DNA from: Palleronia rufa
GTDB taxonomy: Bacteria; Pseudomonadota; Alphaproteobacteria; Rhodobacterales; Rhodobacteraceae
Assembly (NCBI RefSeq): GCF_000743715.1
Contig: NZ_JQEY01000011.1
Coordinates: 54,952 to 113,503, forward strand
Direction: 5' to 3'
DNA: 58,552 nucleotides
Part shown: piece after piece, positions 38,346-47,574 of the stretch
Numbering within the stretch: position 1 is the stretch's first letter
Layout of the letters: each line of letters begins with the position of its first letter
Program-made: the position numbers and the translations under genes
The notes under the pieces: model-generated
What the model saw: only the letters and a program-made list of their open reading frames with translations
What the model was told of the DNA's origin: nothing
Databases searched by the model: none

Positions 38346-39905
38346 GTGACCGACACCCCGCCCTGGTGGCAGACCGGGATCATCTACCAGATCTATCCCA
38401 GGTCGTTTCAGGATTCCACTGGCACCGGCATGGGCGATCTGCAGGGCATCCGCCGCCGTCTGTCCCATGTGGCCGATCTGGGTGTGGACGCGGTCTGGAT
38501 CTCGCCGATCTACCCGTCGCCGATGAAGGACGGCGGCTACGATATCTCCGACTATACGGGGATCGAGCCGCTCTTTGGCACGCTTGCGGATTTCGACGCG
38601 CTGGTGACCGATGCCCACGGGCTGGGTCTCAAGGTGCTGCTGGACTTCGTTCCGGCCCACACATCCGAGGCGCATCCGTGGTTCACGGAAAGCCGCGCGT
38701 CGCGCGGCAGCGCCCGGCGGGACTGGTATATCTGGCGCGATGCGGCACCGGGCGGCGGCCCGCCCAGCAACTGGCTGTCGGAGTTCGGCGGACCGGCCTG
38801 GACCTGGGATCCGGCCACGTCCCAGTACTACCTGCACATCTACGCGCGCGAGCAGCCGGCGCTGAACTGGCGCAATCCGGCCGTCGCGGCGGCGATGCTC
38901 GACGTGATGGCCACCTGGTACGACCGCGGCGTGGACGGGTTCCGCGTCGACGCGGTCGAACATCTGGCACCGGACCGGCTGCTGCGGGACAACCCGGCCA
39001 ACCCCGACTGGACTCCGGCAGACGGGCCGGCCCGCGCGCTCTTTCGCACCTTTACCTCCCACCAGGCGGAGGTGTTTCCCCATGTCGCCGCGATGCGCCG
39101 TCTGGCCGAGGCACATGGCGGCCGCCTTCTGGTGGGCGAGGCCTATGGCAACCTCGATGAGGTGATGCTGTACTACGGCGGCGCTCTGGACGGCTTCCAG
39201 CTGCCGTTCAACTTTCACTTGATCGAATCCGACTGGTCGCCCCGCACCATCGCCGCCTTCGCCGAGCGGTACGAAGCCCTGATCCCGCCCGGCGGCTGGC
39301 CAAACTGGGTCATGGGCAACCACGACCGCAGCCGCATCGCCTCCCGGATCGGCCCCGACCGGGCACGGGTCGCCCAGATGCTGCTGCTGACGCTGCGGGG
39401 CACGCCGACGCTCTGGCAAGGGGACGAACTTGGCATGGTGAACGAACCGGTCCCCGACGAGATGCTCCGCGACCCCTGGGCGATCAACAACCCCGGAACC
39501 GGCATCGGCCGCGATCCGGTCCGCATTCCGATCCCCTGGGACGACGGGCCCGGACGCGGCTTCACCGCGGCAGATCCGTTCCTGCCTCTTTCGACCGTCG
39601 CATCGGTAGAGGCGCAGTCGGGCGACCCCGGGTCCATGCTGGCCCTGGTCCGCGCACTCATCGCGCTCCGACGGGCGGAGCCGGCGCTGTCCCGCGGCAG
39701 CTACACCGGCCTGCATGCCGACGACGCCGTGCTGGCCTATGCCCGGGATCACGAAGGGCGCCGGCTCATCGTCGCGCTGAACCTCGGCGACCGGCCACAG
39801 CCGCTTCCCGCCGCGGGCCGGCCACTGCTCTCGACCGTGCCGGGGCGGGACCTTTCCGCGGCGGACGGTCTGCTGCCGCACGAGGGGTTGATCCTTGCGG
39901 CCTGA
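38346..39905 (+). CDS. GH13 family alpha-glucosidase / alpha-amylase-type enzyme
   Basis: The 519-residue GH13 enzyme acts on alpha-linked glucosides in the cytoplasm (no signal peptide). WWQTGIIYQIYPRSFQDSTG and VWISPIYPSPMKDGGYDISD mark oligo-1,6-glucosidase-type members. Catalytic regions: GFRVDAVEHLA (nucleophile Asp), LLVGEAYGNLDEV (acid Glu), VMGNHDRSR (stabiliser Asp). A DUF3459-like C-terminal domain ends it. No sugar transporter is next to it. The exact substrate is not determinable. Confidence 0.92.
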   Translation: MTDTPPWWQTGIIYQIYPRSFQDSTGTGMGDLQGIRRRLSHVADLGVDAVWISPIYPSPMKDGGYDISDYTGIEPLFGTLADFDALVTDAHGLGLKVLLDFVPAHTSEAHPWFTESRASRGSARRDWYIWRDAAPGGGPPSNWLSEFGGPAWTWDPATSQYYLHIYAREQPALNWRNPAVAAAMLDVMATWYDRGVDGFRVDAVEHLAPDRLLRDNPANPDWTPADGPARALFRTFTSHQAEVFPHVAAMRRLAEAHGGRLLVGEAYGNLDEVMLYYGGALDGFQLPFNFHLIESDWSPRTIAAFAERYEALIPPGGWPNWVMGNHDRSRIASRIGPDRARVAQMLLLTLRGTPTLWQGDELGMVNEPVPDEMLRDPWAINNPGTGIGRDPVRIPIPWDDGPGRGFTAADPFLPLSTVASVEAQSGDPGSMLALVRALIALRRAEPALSRGSYTGLHADDAVLAYARDHEGRRLIVALNLGDRPQPLPAAGRPLLSTVPGRDLSAADGLLPHEGLILAA

Positions 39906-39947
39906 GATCCCGACCATGGCCGTGTTCGTTCCCGGAAAGGAATCGCC

Positions 39948-40421
39948 ACGGATCTGGACCCCGCCACGGACCTGACGTTCACCCGCACCCTGCCCGTTCC
40001 GCCCGAACCGGTCTGGCGCTGCTGGACCACCCCCGCGCTTCTCCGCCGCTTCTTCGTACCGGCCCCACATGCCGTCACCGCCTGCACGATCGAGCTGCGG
40101 GTCGGCGGCCGGTTCGAGACGACGTTCGATATCGGCGGCACCGCGATCGAGAACAAGGGCGTGTGGCTGGAACTGGTGCCGAACCGCCGGCTGGTCTTCA
40201 CCGACGCCTATACCGACGGCTGGAAACCCGCACCGGAGCCGTTTCTGACCGGGATCGTCGAGATGCAGGAAGATGGCGCTGGCGGCACCGTCTATACGGT
40301 GACCGCGCGGCACCGCACCCAAGCCGCGCGCGAGGCGCATGAGGCGATGGGTTTTTACCAAGGCTGGGGCACGGCCACGAACCAGTTGGCGGAACTGGCC
40401 CGAACCCTTCCGCCCGCATGA
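39948..40421 (+). CDS. SRPBCC (AHSA1-type) family protein with no ATG start
   Basis: The protein reads DLTFTRTLPVPPEPVWRCWT, LLRRFFVPAPHAVTACTIEL, RVGGRFETTFDIGG, and GIVEMQEDGAGGTVYTVTAR, an AHSA1-like lipid- or ligand-binding fold of about 157 residues. No in-frame ATG, GTG or TTG precedes the domain. ACG at 39948 lies six bases after GGAAAGGA, exactly where an ATG would be expected. It may use ACG rarely or be a start-mutated gene. The gene begins 42 bases after the GH13 stop. Confidence 0.75.
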   Translation, partial: TDLDPATDLTFTRTLPVPPEPVWRCWTTPALLRRFFVPAPHAVTACTIELRVGGRFETTFDIGGTAIENKGVWLELVPNRRLVFTDAYTDGWKPAPEPFLTGIVEMQEDGAGGTVYTVTARHRTQAAREAHEAMGFYQGWGTATNQLAELARTLPPA

Positions 40422-40683
40422 ACCGCATAAAGGGGTCTCGGGCGGTGCCGACCGGCCCCTGAGGCGGTGGTCGCGTCGAACGCAGGGGCGCGTGGCCCTG
40501 TCATCGCGGAAACAACGTACAGTGAGCGACCCGAAGGGCCGTTGCCAGAACTCGTTACGTGTCCCCATTCCCGCGACATGCGTCCGACGCGTGCCCAGCA
40601 GTGGGCCGGGGACCGGTTGATATGCAATAACAGCCGCCGGTTCGGGCGGTTTTCCGTGCTTTCGGGTGCGTCGGCAGCCGGTC

Positions 40684-41847
40684 TCAGATCGCCTCGGCCA
40701 GGTCGCCGCCGATCAGGCGCCGGTGCTCTTCTATGGCGAAGCGGTCGGTCATGCCGGCGATGTAATCCAGGACGATCCGCGCCAGATCGGTCTGGGACCG
40801 GGCGTCCTCCACGTCCTTGCGCCACTGTTTCGGCAAAAGCTCACTTCGCGCCATAAAGAGCGGAAAGAGCTCTGCGATCACCTGTGTGACCTTGGCGCGC
40901 ATCTCCACCACGCCGGGTGCGCGGTACATGCGGTGGAACAGGAAGTCGCGGATGACCTCGACCTGCTCGCGGATGCCGTCGGAGAAGCGGATCATCGGCC
41001 GGCCGGCCATCCGCACGTCACGCGCGCTCTGCGGGTCGAGCCGGGCCAGGCGGCTCCGCGCCTCGGCGATCACGTCCTCGACCAGCAGGCCGAAGAAGCG
41101 GCGCAGCGCCTCGTGCCGGCGGCGATAGTAGTTCAGACCCGGATAGAGGTCATCCACCTGCGCGAAACAGGCGTCCAGCAGCGGCAGCTCCGCCAACTCG
41201 TCGGTCGAGAAAAGCTCTGCCCGGAGCCCGTCGTGAAGGTCGTGGTGGTTGTAGGCCACGTCGTCGGCCAGCGCGGCCACCTGCGCCTCCGCGCTGGCGT
41301 GGGTGTCCAGTTCCAGGTCGTGCCGCGCGTCGTACTCCGCCAAGGCATAGGGCACCGGCTGCGGGACCGGGCCGTTGTGCTTGGCGATGCCTTCCAAAGT
41401 CTCCCAGCTCAGGTTCAGCCCGTCGAACTCAGCGTAGTGCCGCTCCAGCGACGTCACGATGCGGATCGCCTGCGCGTTGTGGTCGAACCCGCCATGGGGC
41501 GCCATCAGCGCCGACAGCGCCTCCTCTCCGGTATGGCCGAAGGGCGGGTGCCCAAGGTCGTGGGCCAGGGCCACGGCCTCCGTCAGGTCGCAATCCAGCC
41601 CCAGGACGCCCGCGATGGTGCGCGCCACCTGCGCCACCTCTATGGAATGGGTCAGGCGGGTGCGGAAATAGTCGCCCTCATGCTCGATGAACACCTGCGT
41701 CTTGTGCTTGAGCCTGCGGAACGCGCTGGAATGGATGATCCGGTCCCTGTCGCGCTGGAAGCAGGAGCGGAAGGTCGAGGTGCTCTCAGGGTAGAGCCGC
41801 CCGCGGGTGTCGCCGGGGTGTTGCGCATAGATGGCGGTCAGGGACAC
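40684..41847 (-). CDS. dgt: Deoxyguanosinetriphosphate triphosphohydrolase-like protein
   Basis: The 387-residue HD-domain enzyme hydrolyses dNTPs to nucleoside and triphosphate. It shows RDRDRIIHSSAFRRLKHKTQ, RTRLTHSIEVAQVARTI (first His), ALAHDLGHPPFGHTGEEALS (HD plus following His) and DDVAYNHHDLHDGLRA (last Asp). The start GTG 41847 is chosen for the strong GGAGAG site upstream; an ATG-led extension would run into the erpA promoter. It is divergent from erpA, as commonly seen in this group. Confidence 0.93.
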   Translation of the reverse strand: MSLTAIYAQHPGDTRGRLYPESTSTFRSCFQRDRDRIIHSSAFRRLKHKTQVFIEHEGDYFRTRLTHSIEVAQVARTIAGVLGLDCDLTEAVALAHDLGHPPFGHTGEEALSALMAPHGGFDHNAQAIRIVTSLERHYAEFDGLNLSWETLEGIAKHNGPVPQPVPYALAEYDARHDLELDTHASAEAQVAALADDVAYNHHDLHDGLRAELFSTDELAELPLLDACFAQVDDLYPGLNYYRRRHEALRRFFGLLVEDVIAEARSRLARLDPQSARDVRMAGRPMIRFSDGIREQVEVIRDFLFHRMYRAPGVVEMRAKVTQVIAELFPLFMARSELLPKQWRKDVEDARSQTDLARIVLDYIAGMTDRFAIEEHRRLIGGDLAEAI

Positions 41848-41858
41848 CGGCGCTCTCC

Positions 41859-41887
41859 TTGTTGTCGAAAGCCGCGATCCGTATATT
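41859..41887 (+). promoter_or_regulatory. Probable sigma-70 promoter of erpA
   Basis: TTGTTG (41859-41864), a 17-base spacer and TATATT (41882-41887) lie 34 bases before the erpA ATG in the dgt/erpA divergent gap. Match and spacing are good for a housekeeping promoter. Confidence 0.55.
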
Positions 41888-41920
41888 AGGCTCAGCGCAA
41901 GGATACAGGCGGACCAAACC

Positions 41921-42244
41921 ATGAACCTGCCCCCGAAAGTCACTGACCGCGCCTTCGCCCGGCTGGCCGAGATCGGCGCCGCGGCGCAAGGACAGGCCCT
42001 GCGGGTCGCCGTGGAAGGCGGCGGATGCTCTGGATTTCAATATGAGATCAAGCTCGACGCGGCCGAAAAGGACGATCTGGTGCTGGAGCAAGGCGGCGAG
42101 CGGGTGCTGGTGGACCAGGTGTCGCTGCCATTTCTTGCCGGCGCGGTGATCGATTTCACCGAGGAGCTGATCGGCGCGCGGTTCACCATAGAGAACCCGA
42201 ACGCCACGTCATCCTGCGGTTGCGGCACATCCTTTTCCATGTGA
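41921..42244 (+). CDS. erpA: Iron-sulfur cluster insertion protein (A-type, ErpA-like)
   Basis: The 107-residue A-type carrier has the three conserved Cys: VEGGGCSGFQYEIKL and ATSSCGCGTSFSM near the end. It delivers clusters to apo-proteins in the cytoplasm. IscA/SufA paralogues look similar, and the erpA label rests on the stand-alone place beside dgt. After its stop the conserved chromosome seems to break into the IS5-containing region. Confidence 0.9.
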   Translation: MNLPPKVTDRAFARLAEIGAAAQGQALRVAVEGGGCSGFQYEIKLDAAEKDDLVLEQGGERVLVDQVSLPFLAGAVIDFTEELIGARFTIENPNATSSCGCGTSFSM

Positions 42245-42699
42245 GGATGATGCTGTAGCCCATTGTTTTATCTGTACCTTCTATCCGTCCCCTCCTACCG
42301 TTAAGCGTGTTTCGACGAAAACCTACCCTTTAAGACAGGTGACCCGACAGGTCAGAATCGGATAGTTCGATTGCAACAGGTCAACCGAGACCTGCATTTT
42401 ACAGAACGCATTTTCTGACGAACAGTTTGATCGCGAACCGGGCCCATCTCGCAGCAGCGGGGTGGGCCTTATTCCGCGAAAAGGCATGGTGGAACCCGGC
42501 GCTGCCGGCTCCGGCCTCCGGACGGCAGGCACCGCGGCGCGCAGCACGCCCGCAGGGGCCGGGACCGGACCGCCGGGGAGGTCGACGGCATATGAAATTG
42601 CACCACCCGGTGCGATGGCTTCGAACCTGTCGCTGCGATGACTGTGACCTTCAGCGCTATACGTCGCGGAATCTCCAGCGGTAATTGGCATGCTGACGA
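42245..42699. other. Unassigned stretch between erpA and IS5
   Basis: These 455 bases have no supportable gene. Several frames are open but lack family residues. Base composition changes at about 42250-42430, which is AT-richer than the neighbours. The stretch ends at the IS5 terminal repeat at 42700. Confidence 0.45.
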
Positions 42700-43752
42700 G
42701 GTTTTGTTGCAGAAAGGCCGCCTGAGGCGTGAGTGTCCCTTTCCCGTTCGGGTTCAGGCCACGCGGACGACCTCGGCGGTGCCGAGCGCGTTGAAGCGAT
42801 TGATAAGGGCGACACGGATGTGGATTTCGGCGGTCTGGCGGTCTGGGTCTCTCGCGGCGATGCGCTCGCCGAAGGCCTTCAGGCATCGCATCTTGGCCTC
42901 CACGCGGCTTCGGGCGTGGTATCCGGTCCACCGCTTCCAAAACGCCCGACCGTAGTGACGCGTGGCGCGCAGGGTTTCGTTGCGTGCCTTGGCAGCCGGA
43001 CAGTCCTCCTTCCAAGCCCGACCGTTCCTTCGGATGGGTATGATTGCCGTGCCACCGCGTGCGATGACGGCGCCGTGGCAGCGGCGGGTGTCGTAGGCGC
43101 CGTCCGCGGTCACGGTGCCGATGTCTTCGTCTTCGGGGATCTGGCCCAACAGGTCCGGCAGGACGGGGCTGTCGCCTTCCCGGCTGTGGGTGAACTCGAC
43201 GGCCAGGATATCCGAGGTGGCGGTGTCCATCGCCAGATGCACCTTGCGCCATTGGCGGCGACCCTGAATGCCATGCTTCCGGGCCTGCCACTCGCCATCG
43301 CCGAGGAACTTGATGCCGGTGCTATCAACCAGCAGGTTCAGTGGCCCGCCAGCACGGCGATAGGGGATCTGAACCTTCAAGGTCTTCTGCCTACGGCACA
43401 GGGTCGAGTAGTCCGGAACGGGCCAGTCCAGCCCCGCGAGTCGCAGCAGACTGGCGACCATCCCGGCAGTCTGTCTGAGCGGCAACTTGAACAGAACCTT
43501 GATCGATAGGCAGAACTGTATCGCGGCATTCGAAAAGACCGGGGGGCGCCCCGGGCGTCCCTCATGCGGCGCGTGCCAGGTCATCTCCTTGTCCAGCCAG
43601 ATCAGCAGCGACCCGCGCTTCCTGAGCGCATCGTTGTAGGTGGACCAGTTCGTCGTGCGGTAGCGGGCGGGCTTGGGCTTGCTCATGCTGCTCGTCTAAG
43701 CGCATGAATTCCCGATGTGAATCCTTTACGGCTAGAGTTCTGCAACAACGCC
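42700..43752 (-). mobile_element. IS5-family insertion sequence, complete
   Basis: The terminal repeats are GGTTTTGTTGCAGAA (42700-42714) and, on the other strand, GGCGTTGTTGCAGAA ending at 43752. The length is 1053 bases with one full transposase. Flanks TGCTGACGA and GTTAGCAAG do not match each other, so no target duplication remains. It cuts the membrane-protein gene that resumes at 43754. Confidence 0.85.
42754..43686 (-). CDS. IS5-family transposase
   Basis: The 310-residue DDE transposase has NWSTYNDALRKRGSLLIWLD and ALIQ-type N-terminal residues (AAIQFCLSIKVLFKLPLRQT). Then come LLVDSTGIKFLGDGEW with the first Asp, TVTADGAYDTRRCHGA with the second, and RSRVEAKMRCLKAFGERIA with the Glu. 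It is full length for the IS903/IS1031-like branch and looks intact, so the element may still be mobile. Confidence 0.95.
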   Translation of the reverse strand: MSKPKPARYRTTNWSTYNDALRKRGSLLIWLDKEMTWHAPHEGRPGRPPVFSNAAIQFCLSIKVLFKLPLRQTAGMVASLLRLAGLDWPVPDYSTLCRRQKTLKVQIPYRRAGGPLNLLVDSTGIKFLGDGEWQARKHGIQGRRQWRKVHLAMDTATSDILAVEFTHSREGDSPVLPDLLGQIPEDEDIGTVTADGAYDTRRCHGAVIARGGTAIIPIRRNGRAWKEDCPAAKARNETLRATRHYGRAFWKRWTGYHARSRVEAKMRCLKAFGERIAARDPDRQTAEIHIRVALINRFNALGTAEVVRVA

Positions 43753-43753
43753 G

Positions 43754-44002
43754 TTAGCAAGCCTGTTTTTCGCAGTACCTTTCGGATGGTACTCATATGT
43801 TGTTGGTGTCGGGCGCTCGGTTACACTGGGTGAGCTCGCTGGATCGACTGTAACATTGCTCGCTAGTGGTCTGATCGTCGGAACGCTACTCGCCTTGCTT
43901 TTTGCAACTGTCGCGGGAACTTTTAAGCGGGCATTCCTGCCCATGTTTGCGATCGGGACCGCGATTACTGGTTGCATTTCTCACTACGGCTTGGTTGCAT
44001 GA
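43754..44002 (+). pseudogene. C-terminal fragment of a membrane protein cut by IS5
   Basis: An open frame without a start runs from the IS5 end to TGA 44000-44002 (82 residues). It has three hydrophobic stretches: LASLFFAVPFGWYSYVVGVG, VTLLASGLIVGTLLALLFAT and FLPMFAIGTAITGCIS. Codon use is AT-richer than the neighbouring housekeeping genes. No family is recognised. The 5' half is not evident on the left side of IS5. It looks like acquired DNA disrupted by the element. Confidence 0.6.
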
Positions 44003-44629
44003 ACGTAGACTGATAGTCGTGGCACTTTGATGCTATCAATTGGTCTTGGGGCACTCTGAAACGCAGGCGGGACTCGCCTTCGTATGTGCGGGGCTTTTGC
44101 GATTTCCTTAGCTGTCCCGCTTCTAAGCGGTGTCCGAAGCGTCGCGAGCTATGGGTCCTTGAGGCGGCTTGAAACGTCGCAGCACGCATACCGTCTCGGT
44201 ACTCGGAACCCAAGCGATCGCGCAGACCAACATCGTCTGTTATCTGGATGCACATTGTGCGCCCGGTCGGTGCGGTGACCAAAAGGGCGAGCTTCTCGGA
44301 AAGCCGACTAATTGCGGTCTGTCATCCTGAGGCCGACGTAGCTGGTCGGCAACCGGGCCCAGGTTGATGCCGCGGAAGGACGTTACCCTCATCTTAGCTC
44401 GATTCGACCCTCGGCCATGGCTTTAGACCCCGGCTCCGAGGGCGTTGGCGCGGTCGCGACCGGCCGGCTCTCGCGACCGTGGTCAGTGGCGCCTGTCGAG
44501 AGCGGTCGCTGACGGGCGGGGGGGTCACGGCTGCGCCGAAGTCGGGATCTCGTCCCGGGCTGCGGCTTGCCGAGCACGCCCGGGAGGGATAGATCGACCC
44601 GAACCTTCGAGCTACCGGAAACCACACCC
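44003..44629. other. AT-richer stretch before alaS with no supported gene
   Basis: Short frames exist on both strands (a 64-codon plus-strand frame at 44084 and a 105-codon minus-strand frame at 44282), but neither shows a family pattern or ribosome site. From about 44340 the composition returns to high GC. An alaS promoter should lie here, but I cannot place it confidently. Confidence 0.4.
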
Positions 44630-47284
44630 ATGCCAAGTCTCAACGACGTCCGGTCCACCTTTCTCGACTATTTCGGCGCCAACGGACATGAGATCGTGCC
44701 CTCATCGCCGCTGGTTCCGCGCAACGATCCGACGCTGATGTTCACCGCTGCGGGCATGGTCCAGTTCAAGAATCTTTTCACCGGGGTCGAGACACGGGAC
44801 TACACCACGGCCGCCACTGCCCAGAAATGCGTGCGGGCCGGCGGCAAGCACAACGACCTGGACAATGTCGGCTATACCGCGCGCCATCATACCTTCTTCG
44901 AGATGCTCGGCAACTTTTCCTTCGGAGACTATTTCAAGGAAGAGGCAATCCCGCTCGCCTGGACGTTGTTGACGCGTGAGTTCGGGATCGACCCCGACAA
45001 GTTGCTGGTGACGGTCTATCATACCGACGAGGAGGCCGTTGCGATCTGGAAGAAGACGGCGGGCCTGCCGGACGACCGGATCATCCGCATTGCGACCGAC
45101 GACAACTTCTGGTCCGCCGGTCCGACAGGTCCATGCGGACCCTGCACGGAAATCTTCTACGATCACGGCCCCGACATCTGGGGCGGCCCTCCGGGCAGTG
45201 CCGAAGAGGACGGCGACCGGTTCATCGAGATCTGGAACCTGGTTTTCATGCAATACGAGCAGTTCGCCGACGGGTCCCGGCGCGATCTCGATGCCCAGTC
45301 CATCGATACCGGCATGGGCCTGGAGCGGATCGGCGCGTTGCTGCAAGGCAAGCACGACAACTACGACACGGACCTGTTCCGCGCGCTGATCGAGGCGTCG
45401 GCGAGTGTCACGGGCACCGATCCCGATGGCGACGGCAACGTTCATCACAGGGTCATCGCGGATCACCTGCGTTCGTCGTCGTTCCTGATTGCGGACGGCG
45501 TGCTGCCCGCGAGCGAGGGCCGCGGCTACGTGCTGCGCCGGATCATGCGGCGCGCCATGCGCCACGCGCACCTTCTGGGGGCGAAGGATCCGCTGATGCA
45601 CCGGCTGGTGCCCGAACTGGTCGCGCAGATGGGTCAGGCCTATCCGGAGCTTGGCCACGGTCAGCGCATGATCGAAGAGACGCTCCTGAGCGAGGAGACG
45701 CGGTTCCGACGGACCCTCGACCGGGGTCTGAGGTTGCTCGACGATGAGCTGACCCGGCTGCCTGAGGGCACCGATCTGCCCGGGGAGACGGCCTTTAAAC
45801 TCTACGATACATTCGGGTTCCCGCTCGACCTGACCCAGGACGCCCTTCGCGAAAAGGGCATCGGGGTGAACACCGAAAGCTTCGACAGCGCCATGGCCGC
45901 GCAGAAGGCGCAGGCCCGCGCGTCGTGGGTGGGCTCTGGCGAGCAAGCCGATGCGGCGGTCTGGTTCGATGTCGCGGACCGCCACGGTATGACGGAGTTC
46001 CTGGGCTACGCCGACCTGGTGGCGGAGGCGCAGGTTTTGGCGATCGTCGTGGGCGGTGAGCGGGTGGCGCAGGCGGCCGCAGGCACGGACGTGCAGGTGG
46101 TGACGAACCAGACTCCGTTCTATGCAGAAGCGGGCGGCCAGGTGGGCGATGCCGGCACAATCGAGACCGACGGCGCCCGGATCGAGGTCACCGATACCCG
46201 CAAGGTCGCGGGGGTGTTCATCCATTTCGGGACGGTCGTGGCGGGGACCCTGCGTGAGGGCGATACGGCCAGGCTGACGGTGGACGGGGACCGGCGCGCG
46301 CGGATCCGCGCCAACCATTCGGCCACGCATCTGTTAAACGAGGCCCTGCGAGAGGTTCTGGGCGACCATGTGGCGCAACGCGGCTCTCTCAACGATGGCG
46401 AGAGGCTGCGCTTCGACTTTTCGCACCCCAAGGCGCTGACCGCCGATGAGATCGCGTCCGTGCAGGCGCGGATCAACGGCTTCATCCGCCAGAACGGTCC
46501 GGTCTCAACGCGGATCATGGATCTTTCGACGGCGCGGGAACTCGGCGCGCAGGCGCTTTTCGGGGAAAAATACGGTGAGGAGGTGCGGGTGGTGTCCATG
46601 GGCCAGACGGCCACGGGGAAGGGTCCGGCGCGTGATACCTGGTCGATCGAGCTCTGCGGCGGCACGCATGTCGGCCGTACCGGAGAGATCGGCCTATGCG
46701 TGATCACCGGGGACAGCGCGTCGTCGGCCGGGGTTCGGCGCATCGAGGCGCTGACCGGCCAGGCGGCGCTGGACCATCTGGCAGGCCAGGCGCGGCAGTT
46801 GGCCGAGACCGCCGCGATCGTCAAGGCCGCGCCGCAGGATCTGGCAGACCGGGTACGTCAGCTGGCAGAGGATCGCCGCCGCCTGGAGGTGGAGGTGGCC
46901 CAGCTCCGCCGCGACGTGGCCATGGGCGGCGGCGGCACCGCGCCGGAGGCCCGGACCGTGGCCGGGGTGCCGTTCGTGGCCCAGGTGCTGCAGGGCGTCA
47001 CCGGCAAGGACCTGCCGAGCCTGGTCGATGCGCAGAAAGGCCGGATGGGGTCGGGCGCGGTGCTGCTGATCGCGGATGCGGGCGACAAGGCGGCCGTGGC
47101 CGCAGGGGTGACCGACGATTTGACGGGCCGGATCTCTGCGGTGGATATGGTCAAGGCGGCGGTCGCGGCCTTGGGTGGCAAGGGCGGCGGCGGCCGTCCC
47201 GACATGGCCCAGGGCGGGGCGAAGGACGCGCGCCGGTCCGAAGCCGCGATCGCCGCTGCCGAGGCCATCCTGAGCGGAGACTGA
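44630..47284 (+). CDS. alaS: Alanyl-tRNA synthetase
   Basis: This 884-residue class II synthetase has [36 protein letters not shown] (motif 1 region), [17 protein letters not shown] (motif 2 region) and [20 protein letters not shown]. The editing domain has [12 protein letters not shown] (zinc His pair) and [15 protein letters not shown]-Ala domain with a Gly-rich stretch ends it. The start at 44630 ([10 protein letters not shown]) matches the family. Upstream lies the accessory break where recA often lies in relatives. Confidence 0.97.
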   Translation: MPSLNDVRSTFLDYFGANGHEIVPSSPLVPRNDPTLMFTAAGMVQFKNLFTGVETRDYTTAATAQKCVRAGGKHNDLDNVGYTARHHTFFEMLGNFSFGDYFKEEAIPLAWTLLTREFGIDPDKLLVTVYHTDEEAVAIWKKTAGLPDDRIIRIATDDNFWSAGPTGPCGPCTEIFYDHGPDIWGGPPGSAEEDGDRFIEIWNLVFMQYEQFADGSRRDLDAQSIDTGMGLERIGALLQGKHDNYDTDLFRALIEASASVTGTDPDGDGNVHHRVIADHLRSSSFLIADGVLPASEGRGYVLRRIMRRAMRHAHLLGAKDPLMHRLVPELVAQMGQAYPELGHGQRMIEETLLSEETRFRRTLDRGLRLLDDELTRLPEGTDLPGETAFKLYDTFGFPLDLTQDALREKGIGVNTESFDSAMAAQKAQARASWVGSGEQADAAVWFDVADRHGMTEFLGYADLVAEAQVLAIVVGGERVAQAAAGTDVQVVTNQTPFYAEAGGQVGDAGTIETDGARIEVTDTRKVAGVFIHFGTVVAGTLREGDTARLTVDGDRRARIRANHSATHLLNEALREVLGDHVAQRGSLNDGERLRFDFSHPKALTADEIASVQARINGFIRQNGPVSTRIMDLSTARELGAQALFGEKYGEEVRVVSMGQTATGKGPARDTWSIELCGGTHVGRTGEIGLCVITGDSASSAGVRRIEALTGQAALDHLAGQARQLAETAAIVKAAPQDLADRVRQLAEDRRRLEVEVAQLRRDVAMGGGGTAPEARTVAGVPFVAQVLQGVTGKDLPSLVDAQKGRMGSGAVLLIADAGDKAAVAAGVTDDLTGRISAVDMVKAAVAALGGKGGGGRPDMAQGGAKDARRSEAAIAAAEAILSGD

Positions 47285-47286
47285 CC

Positions 47287-47574
47287 ATGCCCGCCCTCTG
47301 GATCGCCCATGTCACCGTCACGGACGAGGCAGCCTACGCCGAATATGCCCGTCTGGCCGGTCCCGCCATCGCCGCCCATGGCGGCTCGTTCCTGGCCCGC
47401 GGCGGCCGGTTCGTGCAGTTGGAGGGGCGCGAACGCCCGCGCAACGTGGTGGCGCGGTTCGACAGCGTGGAGGCGGCCGAGGCCTGCTATGCCTCCGACC
47501 AGTATCAGGCCGCACTGGACCACGCGCGGGGCGCGTCCGAGCGCGAGCTGATGATCGTCGAGATCGCCGATTAG
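47287..47574 (+). CDS. DUF1330 family protein
   Basis: The 95 residues have the DUF1330 dimeric alpha-beta barrel pattern: LWIAHVTVTDEAAYAEYARL, GGSFLARGGRFVQLEGRERP, RNVVARFDSVEAAEACYASD, and QYQAALDHARGASERELMIV. The function is unknown. It begins two bases after the alaS stop. Its stop codon overlaps the speE stop on the other strand (convergent TTAG). Confidence 0.92.
   Translation: MPALWIAHVTVTDEAAYAEYARLAGPAIAAHGGSFLARGGRFVQLEGRERPRNVVARFDSVEAAEACYASDQYQAALDHARGASERELMIVEIAD

Noticed and set aside
37410-40568. A 1052-codon minus-strand frame
   Set aside because: It is antisense to the GH13 gene and out of frame over the antiporter gene, both of which have clear family motifs. Its translation is Arg/Gly/His-rich with none.
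42323-43291. A 322-codon minus-strand frame overlapping IS5
   Set aside because: Most of it is a shadow of the IS5 transposase, and the part beyond the IS end shows no recognisable protein pattern.
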